Positions 1-10,321 of a DNA stretch of 64,000 nt are shown here, piece by piece (position 1 is the first letter of the stretch; the number at the start of each line of letters is the position of its first letter). The DNA is from Phytophthora sp. 'mugwort' (taxonomy: Eukaryota > Oomycota > Peronosporomycetes > Peronosporales > Peronosporaceae). The notes beneath the pieces were generated by a model that worked only from the letters and a program-made list of their open reading frames with translations, made no database searches and was not told the origin of the DNA. The DNA lies in NCBI GenBank assembly GCA_033558025.1, contig JAUCEF010000003.1, forward strand, positions 2,630,001-2,694,000, given 5' to 3'. Position numbers and translations under genes: made by a program.

Positions 1-178
1 TCACTTCCCCACTTGTCACTTCCCACAGTTCGCGCTCCTCGAGCACCATCTGCATCTTGAACTTCCACGTGTGGAAGTTAGCTCCGTCGAACTTGTTGAT
101 GCGGGCGGTCGTAGTCGAAGTGGCTTCCATGGCGAAGGCGTAGTCGGGGTCTTCAGAGAAGGCGGGGCTTGGGCTCAT
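1..178 (-). pseudogene. Copia-B gag, N-terminal fragment cut by the window edge
   Basis: This is the first about 59 codons of a Copia-B Gag, read leftwards from the ATG at 178. It encodes the start MSPSPAF and the Gag motif INKFDGANFHTWKFKMQ, as in the other Copia-B copies at 8140 and 13.9 kb. The ATG lies inside the primer-binding site just downstream of the LTR at 183-537. The frame is open as far as the window edge. Gag forms the particle in which reverse transcription occurs. Whether the rest of this element survives cannot be seen. Confidence 0.8.
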
Positions 179-182
179 AACC

Positions 183-537
183 AAAAGGCTTGGTCACTTG
201 ATGGCAAAATGCAAAGTGATTGATTTAGGTCCTTAGTTCGCAAACTTCTTGCTACCTCTAAGCCTACAGTTCTACCTACTGGGTACACTCTACTGGATTC
301 TCTACTGGATACTGAGTTACTTCAGCCAATCAGGGAGTGCCACGTAGAGCCCATCATGTACCCACAATCTTGTACCCACCCATGGCGTAATCGTCCGTGG
401 CGTAAACACCGTACCATAAACACCGTGACGTAATCTTCGTCTCGTAATCACAGAAATGATTGCGGTGCCACTGAGTGAAGGTCATACCGGTATTCTACCG
501 GTATACAACAGCTGGTCGAGACGTCTCCTTGACAACA
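183..537 (-). repeat. Copia-B 5' LTR (355 bp)
   Basis: Read on the minus strand it begins TGTTGTCAAGGAGACG (537 leftwards) and ends AAGCCTTTT before the primer-binding site. It is about 40-50 bp longer than the copies at 8145-8457 and 17937-18238, mainly through extra repeats around 375-440 (GTAA-type motifs). It carries inverted copies of ACCGGTA near 485-505. Its start abuts a Copia-A gag scrap at 538, so this Copia-B sits in a Copia-A copy. Confidence 0.85.
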
Positions 538-610
538 GCCACGTCCTCGTCCTCCATCTTGGCGCCGATGCTGCTGAGCTTGGCGCTGATGTTCAGGACA
601 TCATTGCAAT
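538..610 (-). pseudogene. Copia-A gag scrap (73 bp)
   Basis: The 73 bases match the antisense of Copia-A gag at about 9513-9588. They are cut by a Copia-B LTR on the left and by the Copia-A LTR on the right. The right break falls inside the 16-base palindrome CATCATTGCAATGATG, leaving CATCATTGCAAT. It is the remnant of an older Copia-A copy that served as landing site for both neighbours. Confidence 0.8.
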
Positions 611-949
611 TGAGGGTTGCCGGGTTTTGGTACTGTGTACCAGTAACCGGTTAACCCGAACCGGTCCAACACGATCCCGCGATGTTTACGGTACGTTGTT
701 TACGCAACCGATGATTAGACGAGTAGGATGATTGGACGAGTGCGGAGTGTTGGTGATTGATGCACCAAATGATTGGATGCAGGGCTGCATATCTATGTGG
801 TAGACTAGGTAGTGTAAGCTCCGATAAATCAATCACTTTCGAATCTTCCTTCTTCAGCTCAAGTGGTCTTCACTCCGGTCCCCGCACCCAAGTGCAGAAC
901 TCCCTCCGCTCAACCCAAGCCTCGCTTCAAGACCTCAACACCTTTATCA
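611..949 (+). repeat. Copia-A 5' LTR, subtype alpha
   Basis: It starts TGAGGGTTGCCGGG and ends TTTATCA, directly before the primer-binding site. The final 80 bases (CCCGCACCCAAGTGC and onward) match the LTRs at 9991-10321 and 22128-22467, but not the 3' LTR of the same element. Confidence 0.88.
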
Positions 950-961
950 GGTTATGAGCCC
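950..961 (+). promoter_or_regulatory. Primer-binding site matching the initiator tRNA-Met anticodon arm
   Basis: GGTTATGAGCCC directly follows the LTR. It is the exact complement of GGGCUCAUAACC, the anticodon stem-loop of yeast-type initiator tRNA-Met. Drosophila copia is known to prime from a half-molecule of this tRNA. The ATG at 954, the gag start codon, lies inside the site. The same site occurs in Copia-B (178, 8140) and Copia-C (30976); the Copia-A copies at 23174 and 26455 read GGTGATGAGCCC. Confidence 0.75.
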
Positions 962-3900
962 AAGCACCATGTCCTCTGCCCAAGACGTCTCGACCAAAGT
1001 CTCCATCGAGAAGTTCAACGGAGACAATTACGCGACGTGGAACCGCTACATGCGCGGCGTGTTCCTAACCAAGTCGACGTGGCATGTGGTGAATCGGGAA
1101 ACGTCTCCATCCTTTACGGACTCCCGGGCCAAGGACGAGTGTGTCAAGTCGAGCAACATCGCTTTTGGACTGATGTTGCTTCACATGGACGCCGACTACC
1201 ATCATGTGGTCGATGACTGCGAGGAAGCATGGATCGCGTGGACGCGCTTGAAGACGCTGTACGGTGGATCGCAGAAGGCTGGTCGCATCTACCTGAAGCG
1301 ACAGCTCTTCAGCATGGAGATGTCGGAAGGCGGCAATGTGTTGGTTGCATCATTGCAATGATGTCCTGAACATCAGCGCCAAGCTCAGCAGCATCGGCGC
1401 CAAGAGGCAGGACGAGGACGTGGCGATCTGCTTGCTGCGCAGTCTCCCCAAGAGCTACGAGAACGTCGTGCTGAACTTGGAGTTGAGCAATGCAGAGCTG
1501 CGGTCGCAAGACGTTGTGAAGGTGCTCACGAACGAGCACATCAAGCGACAAGGCGAGAAGACGGCGACGGTGAAGACTGAGAACGCGGCCAAGGCGTTCA
1601 ACACCGACCGTGAGCCTCGCCAATGCACGTACTGCGGAAAATTGGGGCATGTCATTGACAAGTGCTGGACCAAGCAGAAGGACGAGAACCGAGGGCCAAG
1701 ATGCGGCGGCAACGGCCGTGGACGCGGGGCCAACAACATCCAGTGGAGAAACGACAGCGACGGCTACAACAACGACTACGATCGAGTGGCGTTCGCGATT
1801 TCCCTGGAATGTGGAGTTTCGACGGACAAGAATGTGTCCGGGATGTGGGCGGTCGATAGCGGTGCCACGCACCATATTTGCAACGACAAGTCCAAGTTCG
1901 CCAATTTGATCGAGCGAAATGAAGGCGAACTTTCGGTGGCCGATGGCAACAAGGCTGCCATCAAGGGTATGGGGACCATCGTGGAAAGAGAGGTCTTGCC
2001 TAACGGCGACGAGCGCGAGATCGAGATCAAGAACGCGCTTTACGTGCCAAATATGAGCAAGAATCTGCTTTCAGTGCCGCAGATAAACAAGCATGGCAAG
2101 TTCCAAGTGATATTTGACGGCACTGAGATGCACGTTTCGCGCAAGGACTCGAATCAAGTGGTGGTGACGGCGGATCTCGTGGATGGACTCTACTGGCTTC
2201 GCACACCTCAGCGATCGGCAAATGCGGCGACAAGTGGAAGGACGGTCGATTTGCACGCGCGTATGGGTCACGCTCCAGTCGAGGTTCTTCGCAAGATGGT
2301 CGACACCAAGATGATCAAGGACGCGAAAGCACCTTCCAAGTCGAGTGGACCAAGTGTGTGTCGTGGTTGCCAGCAAGGCAAAATGGTCCAAAAACCATTC
2401 CCAAGCAACCGTGACAAGCCTCGCTACGACACATTTGAGCTGCTCCACTTTGACATCTGCGGACCCATGGAGGAAAACTCGCTTGGCGGCAGCAAGTATC
2501 TGCTACTGATCGTGGACGAAGCCAGCGGATGCATGAAGGGTTTCTGTCTGCGTGCCAAGTCGGAGAGTGAAGACTGCATCAAGACATACATCATGAAGGT
2601 GCAGACGCAGTTCGGCAAGAAGGTCAAGTTTGTGCGGCACGACGGAGCTCGTGAGTTTGCGACCAACTCGCTCAAGGATTTCTACGAAGACGAAGGCATC
2701 GAGCAGCAAACCACGGTTCCGTACGCGCACCAGACCAACGGCACGGCAGAGCGAGCCATCCGAACTATCGTCACGATCGGCCGCAGCATGTTGCATCACG
2801 CCAAGCTGGACAAGTGTTTCTGGGCTGAGGCGGCGATGACGGCCATCTATGTGAAGAACCGCCTGCCGTCACCCAAGATCGAGCACAAGACTCCGTTCGA
2901 GATCGTCTACAAGTCCAAGCCGAGTGTAAAGCACATGCGTGTTTTCGGCTGTCGGACGTACATCCTGACTCCGAAGGAGAAGCGACTCAAGTGGGATCCC
3001 AAGGCTCGCGCCGGATTGTTTCTGGGTTACGAAGAAGTGTCCAAGGCGTATCGACTTTATGACATCGAGGCGGGGCAGGTGGTCATCAGTCGCGATGTCA
3101 ACTTCGATGAATCGACCTTTGGATTTTCACCGTCGATTTCTGATGAAGATGTCGACGACCTGGACTTCGACTCGCTCGACATCGACGATGATGGTCCGCG
3201 CCAGACGGAGTACAAACAGGCAGGGAAGCGCAAGAGCCGCCCGAGTGACGGAGATGAAGCTGCCAGAAGACCGCGCGCTGTGCGTCATCGACCTGGACTG
3301 GAAGAAGCAAGTGCACCGAACGACTCCCCTTTGCACCGAACAGACGCAGACGAAGAAGAAAAGTCTGGAGACCAAGATGAAGAATCGACTCCACCAGTTT
3401 TTTGGCGTGCAAGTGCCAATGCCGTCGAAGCAGGCGATCTATCGGAGCCGACGACATTCCAAGAAGCGGTGAACGGCCCCGACCAAATGCACTGGCGCAA
3501 GGCGATTCGTGCTGAGCTCGAATCGATGCGACTTCGTGGTGTGTTTCGTGCTGCCAAGTTGCCCAGCGGACAAAGCGCCATCGGTACCAAGTGGGTGTTC
3601 AAGATTAAGCGCAAAGCCGACGGATCGATCGAGAAGTACAAGGCGCGCCTGGTGGCCAAGGGTTTCAAGCAAAAGTACGGCATCGACTACACGGAGACGT
3701 TCTCGCCCGTGGTCAAGTACGTGACGCTGCGCATGGTCATCGCGATTGCCAAGTATTTCGACTGGCCCCTCGACTAACTCGACGTGGTAACGGCATTTCT
3801 GTACGGCGTCATGAAGGAAGTCGTGTACTGCGTGGTTCCTGAAGGCGTCGAGCTGGATGGTGATTTCGACTGCCTGGAATTGGTGAAGGCGATCTACGGT

Positions 3901-4993
3901 CTCAAGCAAGCTTCGCGCGTATGGAACGAGACCTTCGACGAATTCGTGTGTTCTATCGGTTTTCAAGTTTCAGCCTTCGACCCGTGCCTCTACATCAAGG
4001 TTGTCGATGGCCACTGTGTGCTCGTGCTGGTCTACGTGGTCGATGTGTTGGTCACCGGAAGTTCACCCGAGCTGATCTCACGCACGAAGAACGACCTCAA
4101 GACACGCTTTAAAATGACTGACAGTGGCAAGTGTGTGTTCGTCCTTGGAATCGAGCTGGTGGATGGCCCGGACGGCAGCGTGACGATGTGCCAGCGGCGT
4201 TATGTGGATGATATCCTGAAGCGTTTCGATATGGACGAGTGCAAGGCTGTGGTGAGTCCATAGACATGAGCACTCGACTGGTTCCAAGTGACGCAGCGAC
4301 CAAGGTGAACGCTCCGTTTCGCAAGCTGTGGGTGCCCTCATGCACTTGATGACTGCTACTCGACCGGATATCACGTACGCAGTGGGCTATGTATCGCGCT
4401 TCATGGAGAACCCCCAAGAGGAACACTGGGTTGCGGTCAAGCGCATTTTTCGCTATCTACAAGGCACCAAGACGCATGGAATCTGTTTGGAGCCAGGCAA
4501 CAAGATCGACTTTCGTGGGTATTCGGATGCGGACTGGGCTGACGACCTCGCGGACCGCAAGTCGACTTCCGGCTACACGTTCATGCTGATGGGTGCGCCA
4601 GTGAGCTGGGGAAGCAAGAAACAGTCAAGTGTTTCGCTGTCTACGAGCGAGGCGGAATACATCGCGCTCAGTCTGGCGATCCAAGAAGGCAAGTGGATTC
4701 ATCGCCTGCTATGCGAGATTTTGGCGACTGCCAACGAGACTGGACCTGAGCTCAGGATCCGCGAAGACAACCAGTCGTGCATCGAGATGACGAAGAACCC
4801 AGTGAACCATGGTCGCGCCAAGCTCATCGACATCAAGTACCATCACATCCGTGATGAGGTCAAGCGCGGCGAAGGCAAGCTCGAGTATTGTGAGGCTTCA
4901 ATCATGCTCGCGGACATCATGACCAAGGCGCTGCCAGGACCGCGCCACATGGATCTGACGGTGTCCCTCGGAATCCACGCGTGTTCGCATTGA
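954..4993 (+). pseudogene. Copia-A gag-pol, frame-broken
   Basis: Gag runs from 954. A +1 break near 1340-1361 moves the frame to 1336-3777. Visible in order: zinc knuckle [14 protein letters not shown] (about 1629), protease [10 protein letters not shown] (about 1846), integrase residues in [15 protein letters not shown] and NGTAERA, then RT ([17 protein letters not shown]). The frame ends at TAA (3775-3777), where RTs normally have Gln before the motif A LDVVTAF. It resumes at 3784-4263 and 4328-4993 (RNase H) after two private single-base losses near 4261 and 4322. The RT box reads YVVD instead of YVDD. Encapsidation, cutting and integration domains are recognisable, but no complete polyprotein is encoded. 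Confidence 0.9.
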
Positions 4994-5003
4994 GGGGGCG
5001 TAT

Positions 5004-5343
5004 TGAGGGTTGCCGGGTTTTGGTACTGTGTACCAGTAACCGGTTAACCCGAACCGGTCCAACACGATCCCGCGATGTTTACGGTACGTTGTTTACGCAA
5101 CCGATGATTAGACGAGTAGGATGATTGGACGAGTGCGGAGTGTTGGTGATTGGATGCACCAAATGATTGGATGCAGGGCTGCATATCTATGTGGTAGACT
5201 AGGTAGTGTAAGCTCCGATAAATCAATCACTTTCGAATCTTCCTTCTTCAGCTCAAGTGGTCTTCACTCCGGTCTTCGCACCAAGTGCAGAACCTCCTTC
5301 GCTCCGTCCAAGCTTCGCTTATCAAGATCCATACCTTTTATCA
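5004..5343 (+). repeat. Copia-A 3' LTR, subtype beta
   Basis: It starts TGAGGGTTGCC after the purine tract and ends CCTTTTATCA. The end differs from the 5' LTR of the same element (CTTCGCACCAAGTGC instead of CCCGCACCCAAGTGC). It differs by about one base from the inverted LTR at 13203-13542. Both abut exactly the same base of Copia-B RT. Confidence 0.88.
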
Positions 5344-8140
5344 ACATGTTCTTGATTAGCTTGAGTCCCGGATCTTGTGGTGTTTTCACGGGCTTGCAAT
5401 CTTCCATGCCAAACTTGTTCAGGATACTTTGCGCGAATTTGGTCTGCCGAATCGTCACAACGCCGACTTCTCGATCTTGCTTGATTTCCATACCGAGAAA
5501 GTAGCTGAGGTCGCCAAGGTCCGTCATCTCGAACCGATCGCTGATTGCCCGCTTGGTCGATTCCAGCAAGTCATCGTCGTTGCTTGCAATGATGAGGTCG
5601 TCAACGTAGAGCACCACCAGTACCATGATGTCGCCGTCCCTCTTGATGTACACGCAGTGGTCGGTCTTACACTTGGTGAACTCGATCTTTAGCATGAAGT
5701 CGTCGATGGTCTGGTTCCACATGCGTGGCGACTGTTTCAATCCGTACAATGACCGCTTGAGCTTGCATACGTACTCCGGGTGGTCTTCGTCAACGTATCC
5801 GTCGGGCTGTTGCATGTAGATTTCCTCGTCCAGCACGCCATTTAGGAAAGCCATCTTGACATCCATCTGATGCAGCTTGAGACCGTACTTGGCAGCCATG
5901 CTCAACACCACCCGGATCGACGTGAACTTGGCCACTGGTGCGAATGTCTCCTCATAGTCGATGCCGTACTTCTGCGAGAACTCCTTGCCCACCAGGCGCG
6001 CCTTGAACCGCTCGATCTCTCCGGCTTGGTTCTCCTTCACTCGAAACACCCATCGGCAGCCGATCGCCTTGCGTCCCTTAGGCAACGGCACCACGTCCCA
6101 CGTCTCGTTCTTGCAAAGCGAGTCGCGTTCCGAGTCACAAGCTTCCTTCCACTTGCTTGCGTCGTTGGATTCCATCGCCGACTTGAATGTGGCCGGCATT
6201 TCTCCCACTGAATCCACGACGTAAGCAGCCTCGACGTTTGCGTTTTCTTGCGCCACCGCAGACATCTCATCCAGTGTGTGATATCGGTTCTGCGAGGCAT
6301 ACCCCTTGGCATCTGGAATCTCTACCGCTTCCTCCAGCGATTGCGTCCGCGGGTGTCGCTTGCTGCCGGGCTCGAAGTCTTCATCCCGTGCAACTTCTTC
6401 TTCATCCCCATCCGATCTAGACGATGAGGTTTCTTCATCCGTGGCAACTTCATCTTCTTCGTCTTGAACGTCCACGAGCACTTCCGTTAGTGCGTAATTG
6501 CGTCTCCCACTGTCGAAAACGTCTTCCATAAACTGTGCGTCGCGGTTTATCAGCACGCGACCACGCTCGAGTTCTTCAAACCGATACGCTTTCTCGTGTT
6601 CTGAGTATCCGAGAAAACGGCAACGCACCGATCGAGCGTCAAACTTGGACCGTTTTTCCTTTGGCACAAGCACGTACGCGTGGCAACCGAATACCTTCAT
6701 ATTTGTCAGCAGGGGCTTCTTTCCCGTCCAGACTTGGTGCGGCGACTTGTCGTGGCTGATCGCGCGCGTCGGACACCGATTGCGTAGGAACGTGGCAGTC
6801 ATCACGGCTTCGCCCCAATACTCTTTCGACAGTCCGGCATGTTCCAACATGCAGCGCGCACACTCCACCCAACGTTCGATTCATTCGTTCCGCGACTCCA
6901 TTGAGCTGAGGCGTGTACGGTGGAGTGAACTTCTGCACGATGCCGCGGTCACTGCAGAACTTCGCCAGTTGACTTGACGTGTACTCGCCACCGTTGTCGC
7001 TCCGCAGCATTTTCACGCGCTTGCCAGTCTGGGTCTCAGCTAACGCGACGAATTGCGCGAACTTGTCGGCCACCTCGGACTTGTTGCGCAATAGGTACAC
7101 CACACAGAAGTGCGACTTGTCATCGATAAACGTGACAAAATAGCACTTGCCACCAAAGGTTGGCGTCTGCATGGGACCGCATACATCACTGTGTACGACT
7201 TCCAGCACTTGCTTCGCACGGTTTGGCGAAGTCTTCATGTAGCTCACTCGCGTTTGCTTGCCGAGTGAGCATCCGTCGCATAACTCCCACTGCTTCACCG
7301 ACGCCATGTCGATACCAACACCGTAGCCCTTCTTGACGATGGCGTCTAGACCGCCATGGCCGATGTGACCAAGTCGAAGGTGCCAGAGGTACGACGTGGT
7401 GTCCGCTTGGCGACAGGCACTAGTCTTCTGCGCCTGCCGACCCTTGCGCTTGTTGTCGCTTGTCATGAACGCTTGACCTTGACCGTGCGCGGTGCCGTCC
7501 GTACCGCCACCTTGCTCCTTGCGCTTCATGTCCTCATGCAGCAGCCGAGACGTCACGAGTTCCCACGACAGTGAGTCGGCTCTCGACTCCAACGCCGTGA
7601 TCAGGAACTGGTACGACTTGCTCAGACTTCCCAAAAGCGTGATCACCAAGTCGTCCTCGCTGGCGGAGCAGCTCGACGCAGTGGGCGCTCCGCCAGCGTC
7701 TTGAGCTTGTTGATGTGCTCCAGCACATCATCACCTTCGTCCATCATCGTCGTGAAGAAACGCCGACGAAGAAAGAGCTTGCTGGCCAAACTCTTCTTCT
7801 CGAAGTGTCCTTCCAGTCTTGACCATGCATCATGCGCGCCACTCGCCGAGCGAACCAGCGGCAGCTGCGAATCCTCCATCGCGAGACAGATCATCGCCAG
7901 CGCCTTGCGCAACTTCTTCCGAAAGAGCGCTTGATCCGCCGCAGTCTGGCAGTGCTCCAGCTTCACTTCCCCACTTGTCACTTCCCACAGTTCGCGCTCC
8001 TCGAGCACCATCTGCATCTTGAACTTCCACGTGTGGAAGTTAGCTCCGTCGAACTTGTTGATGCGGGCGGTCGTAGTCGAAGTGGCGTCCATGGCGAAGG
8101 CGTAGTCGGGGTCTTCAGAGAAGGCGGGGCTTGGGCTCAT
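5344..8140 (-). pseudogene. Copia-B gag-pol, truncated, minus strand
   Basis: Reading leftwards from the ATG at 8140: Gag (WELVTSRLLHEDMKRKEQ near 7520), then a deletion of about 560 bases near 7413-7430 that removes the zinc knuckle and protease (compare 10570-11134). Next come the pre-integrase domain YLWHLRLGHIGHGG, integrase (HSDVCGP, RSDNGGEY, NGVAERMNR), a one-base insertion near 6870, and RT with an intact LYVDDLIIASN. The copy stops in late RT where the LTR at 5343 begins, so RNase H is absent. A 19-base micro-inversion disrupts gag at 7669-7687. Confidence 0.9.
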
Positions 8141-8144
8141 AACC

Positions 8145-8457
8145 AAAAGGCTTGGTCACTTGATGGCAAAATGCAAAGTGATTGATTTAGGTCCTTAGTT
8201 CGCAAACTCCTTGCTACCTCTAAGCCTACAGTTCTACCTACTGGGTACACTCTACTGGATTCTCTACTGGATACTGAGTTACTTCAGCCAATCGCAGAGC
8301 GCCACGTCGATGCCCATCTTGTACCCACAATCTTGTACCCACGTGCATCGTAATCATCGTCCCGTAATCGCCGGAGTGATTGAGGTGCCACTGAGTGAAG
8401 GTCATACCGGTATCCTACCGGTATACAGCAGCTGTTCGAGGCGTCTCCTTGACAACA
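8145..8457 (-). repeat. Copia-B 5' LTR (313 bp)
   Basis: On the minus strand it starts TGTTGTCAAGGAGACG (8457) and ends AAGCCTTTT, followed by GGTTATGAGCCC and the gag ATG at 8140. It abuts Copia-A integrase at 8458, so this Copia-B is inserted in a minus-strand Copia-A. Confidence 0.87.
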
Positions 8458-9986
8458 GCGAGTTTTCCTCCATGGGTCCGCAGATATCGAAGTGGAGCAG
8501 CTCAAATGTGTCGTAGCGACGCTTGTCACGGTTGCTTGGGAATGGTTTTTGGACCATTTTGCCTTGCTGGCAACCACGACATACACTTGGTCCACTCGAC
8601 TTGGAAGGTGCTTTCGCGTCCTTGATCATCTTGGTGTCGACCATCTTGCGAAGAACCTCGACTGGAGCGTGACCCATACGCGCGTGCAAATCGACCGTCC
8701 TTCCACTTGTCGCCGCATTTGCCGATCGCTGAGGTGTGCGAAGCCAGTAGAGTCCATCCACGAGATCCGCCGTCGCCACCACTTGATTCGAGTCCTTGCG
8801 CGAAACGTGCATCTCAGTGCCGTCAAATATCACTTGGAACTTGCCATGCTTGTTTATCTGCGGCAATGAAAGCAGATTCTTGCTCATATTTGGCACGTAA
8901 AGCGCGTTCTTGATCTCGATCTCGCGCTCGTCGCCGTTAGGCAGGACCACTCTTTCCACGATGGTCCCCACACCCTTGATGGCAGCCTTGTTGCCATCGG
9001 CCACCGAAAGTTCGCCTTCATTTCGCTCGATCAAATTGGCGAACTTGGACTTGTCGTTGCAAATATGGTGCGTGGCACCGCTGTCGACCGCCCACATCCC
9101 GGACACATTCTTGTCCGTCGAAACTCCACATTCCAGGGAAATCGCGAACGCCACTCGATCATAGTCGTTGTTGTAGCCGTCGCTGTCGTTTCTCCACTGG
9201 ATGTTGTTGGCCCCGCGTCCACGGCCGTTGCCGCCGCATCTTGGCCCTCGGTTCTCGTCCTTCTGCTTGGTCCAGCACTTGTCAATGACATGCCCCAATT
9301 TTCCGCAGTACGTGCATTGGCGAGGCTCACGGTCGGTGTTGAACGCCTTGGCCGCGTTCTCAGTCTTCACCGTCGCCGTCTTCTCGCCTTGTCGCTTGAT
9401 GTGCTCGTTCGTGAGCACCTTCACAACGTCTTGCGACCGCAGCTCTGCATTGCTCAACTCCAAGTTCAGCACGACGTTCTCGTAGCTCTTGGGGAGACTG
9501 CGCAGCAAGCAGATCGCCACGTCCTCGTCCTCCATCTTGGCGCCGATGCTGCTGAGCTTGGCGCTGATGTTCAGGACATCATTGCAATGATGCAACCAAC
9601 ACATTGCCGCCTTCCGACATCTCCATGCTGAAGAGCTGTCACTTGAGGTAGATGCGACCAGCCTTCTGCGATCCACCGTACAGCGTCTTCAAGCGCGTCC
9701 ACGCGATCCATGCTTCCTCGCAGTCATCGACCACATGATGGTAGTCGGCGTCCATGTGAAGCAACATCAGTCCGAAAGCGATGTTGCTCGACTTGACATA
9801 CTCGTCCTTGGCCCGGGAGTCCGTGAAGCTTGGCGTCGTCTCCCGGTCCACGACATGCCACACCGACTTGGTCAGGAACACGCCGCGCATGTAGCGATTC
9901 CACGTCGCGTAGTTGTCTCCGTTGAACTTGTCGATGGAGACCTTGGTCGAGACGTCTTGGGCAGAGGACATGGTGCTTGGGCTCAT
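8458..9986 (-). pseudogene. Copia-A gag to integrase N-terminus, minus strand
   Basis: The ATG is at 9986 ([12 protein letters not shown]). Gag is open to about 9639, then shows the family-wide +1 break at the palindrome near 9577-9592. It continues in the second frame (9676 leftwards) through zinc knuckle [14 protein letters not shown], protease [13 protein letters not shown] and pre-integrase [15 protein letters not shown] to the integrase [10 protein letters not shown]. The Copia-B LTR interrupts it at 8457. The remainder of this copy is not adjacent. Confidence 0.88.
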
Positions 9987-9990
9987 AACC

Positions 9991-10321
9991 TGTTAAATGT
10001 GTTGAGGTCTTGAAGCGAGGCTTGGGTTGAGCGGAGGGAGTTCTGCACTTGGGTGCGGGGACCGGAGTGAAGACCACTTGAGCTGAGGAAGGAAGATTCG
10101 AAAGTGATTGATTTATCGGAGCTTACACTACCTAGTCTACCACATAGATATGCAGCCCTGCATTTGGTGCATCAATCACCAACACTCCGCACTCGTCCAA
10201 TCATCCTACTCGTCTAATCATCAGTTGCGTAAACAACATACCGTAAACATCGCGGGATCGTGTTGGACCGGTTCGGGTTAACTGGTTACTGGTACACAGT
10301 ACCAAAACCCGGCAACCCTCA
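9991..10321 (-). repeat. Copia-A 5' LTR, subtype alpha, minus strand
   Basis: On the minus strand it runs from TGAGGGTTGCC (10321) to ACATTTAACA next to GGTTATGAGCCC. It lacks about 10 bases near 10162 (the CCAATCATTTGG block of other copies). The bases ATA lie between it and the Copia-B sequence at 10325. Confidence 0.85.

Larger units (their letters stand above)
611..5343 (+). mobile_element. Copia-A retrotransposon, structurally complete, coding-dead
   Basis: It has a 5' LTR (611-949), a primer-binding site (950), gag-pol (954-4993), a purine-rich tract GAGGGGGCG just before the 3' LTR, and a 3' LTR (5004-5343). The domain order Gag, protease, integrase, RT, RNase H is that of Ty1/Copia. 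The left flank is Copia-A gag antisense and the right flank is Copia-B RT antisense. No matching target duplication is visible. The two LTRs belong to different subtypes in their last 80 bases, so recombination between copies is likely. Confidence 0.88.

Noticed and set aside
1309..1875. 188-codon minus-strand frame in Copia-A gag, repeated at 9065-9631
   Set aside because: It is the antisense shadow of gag-pol and is duplicated only because the element is duplicated.
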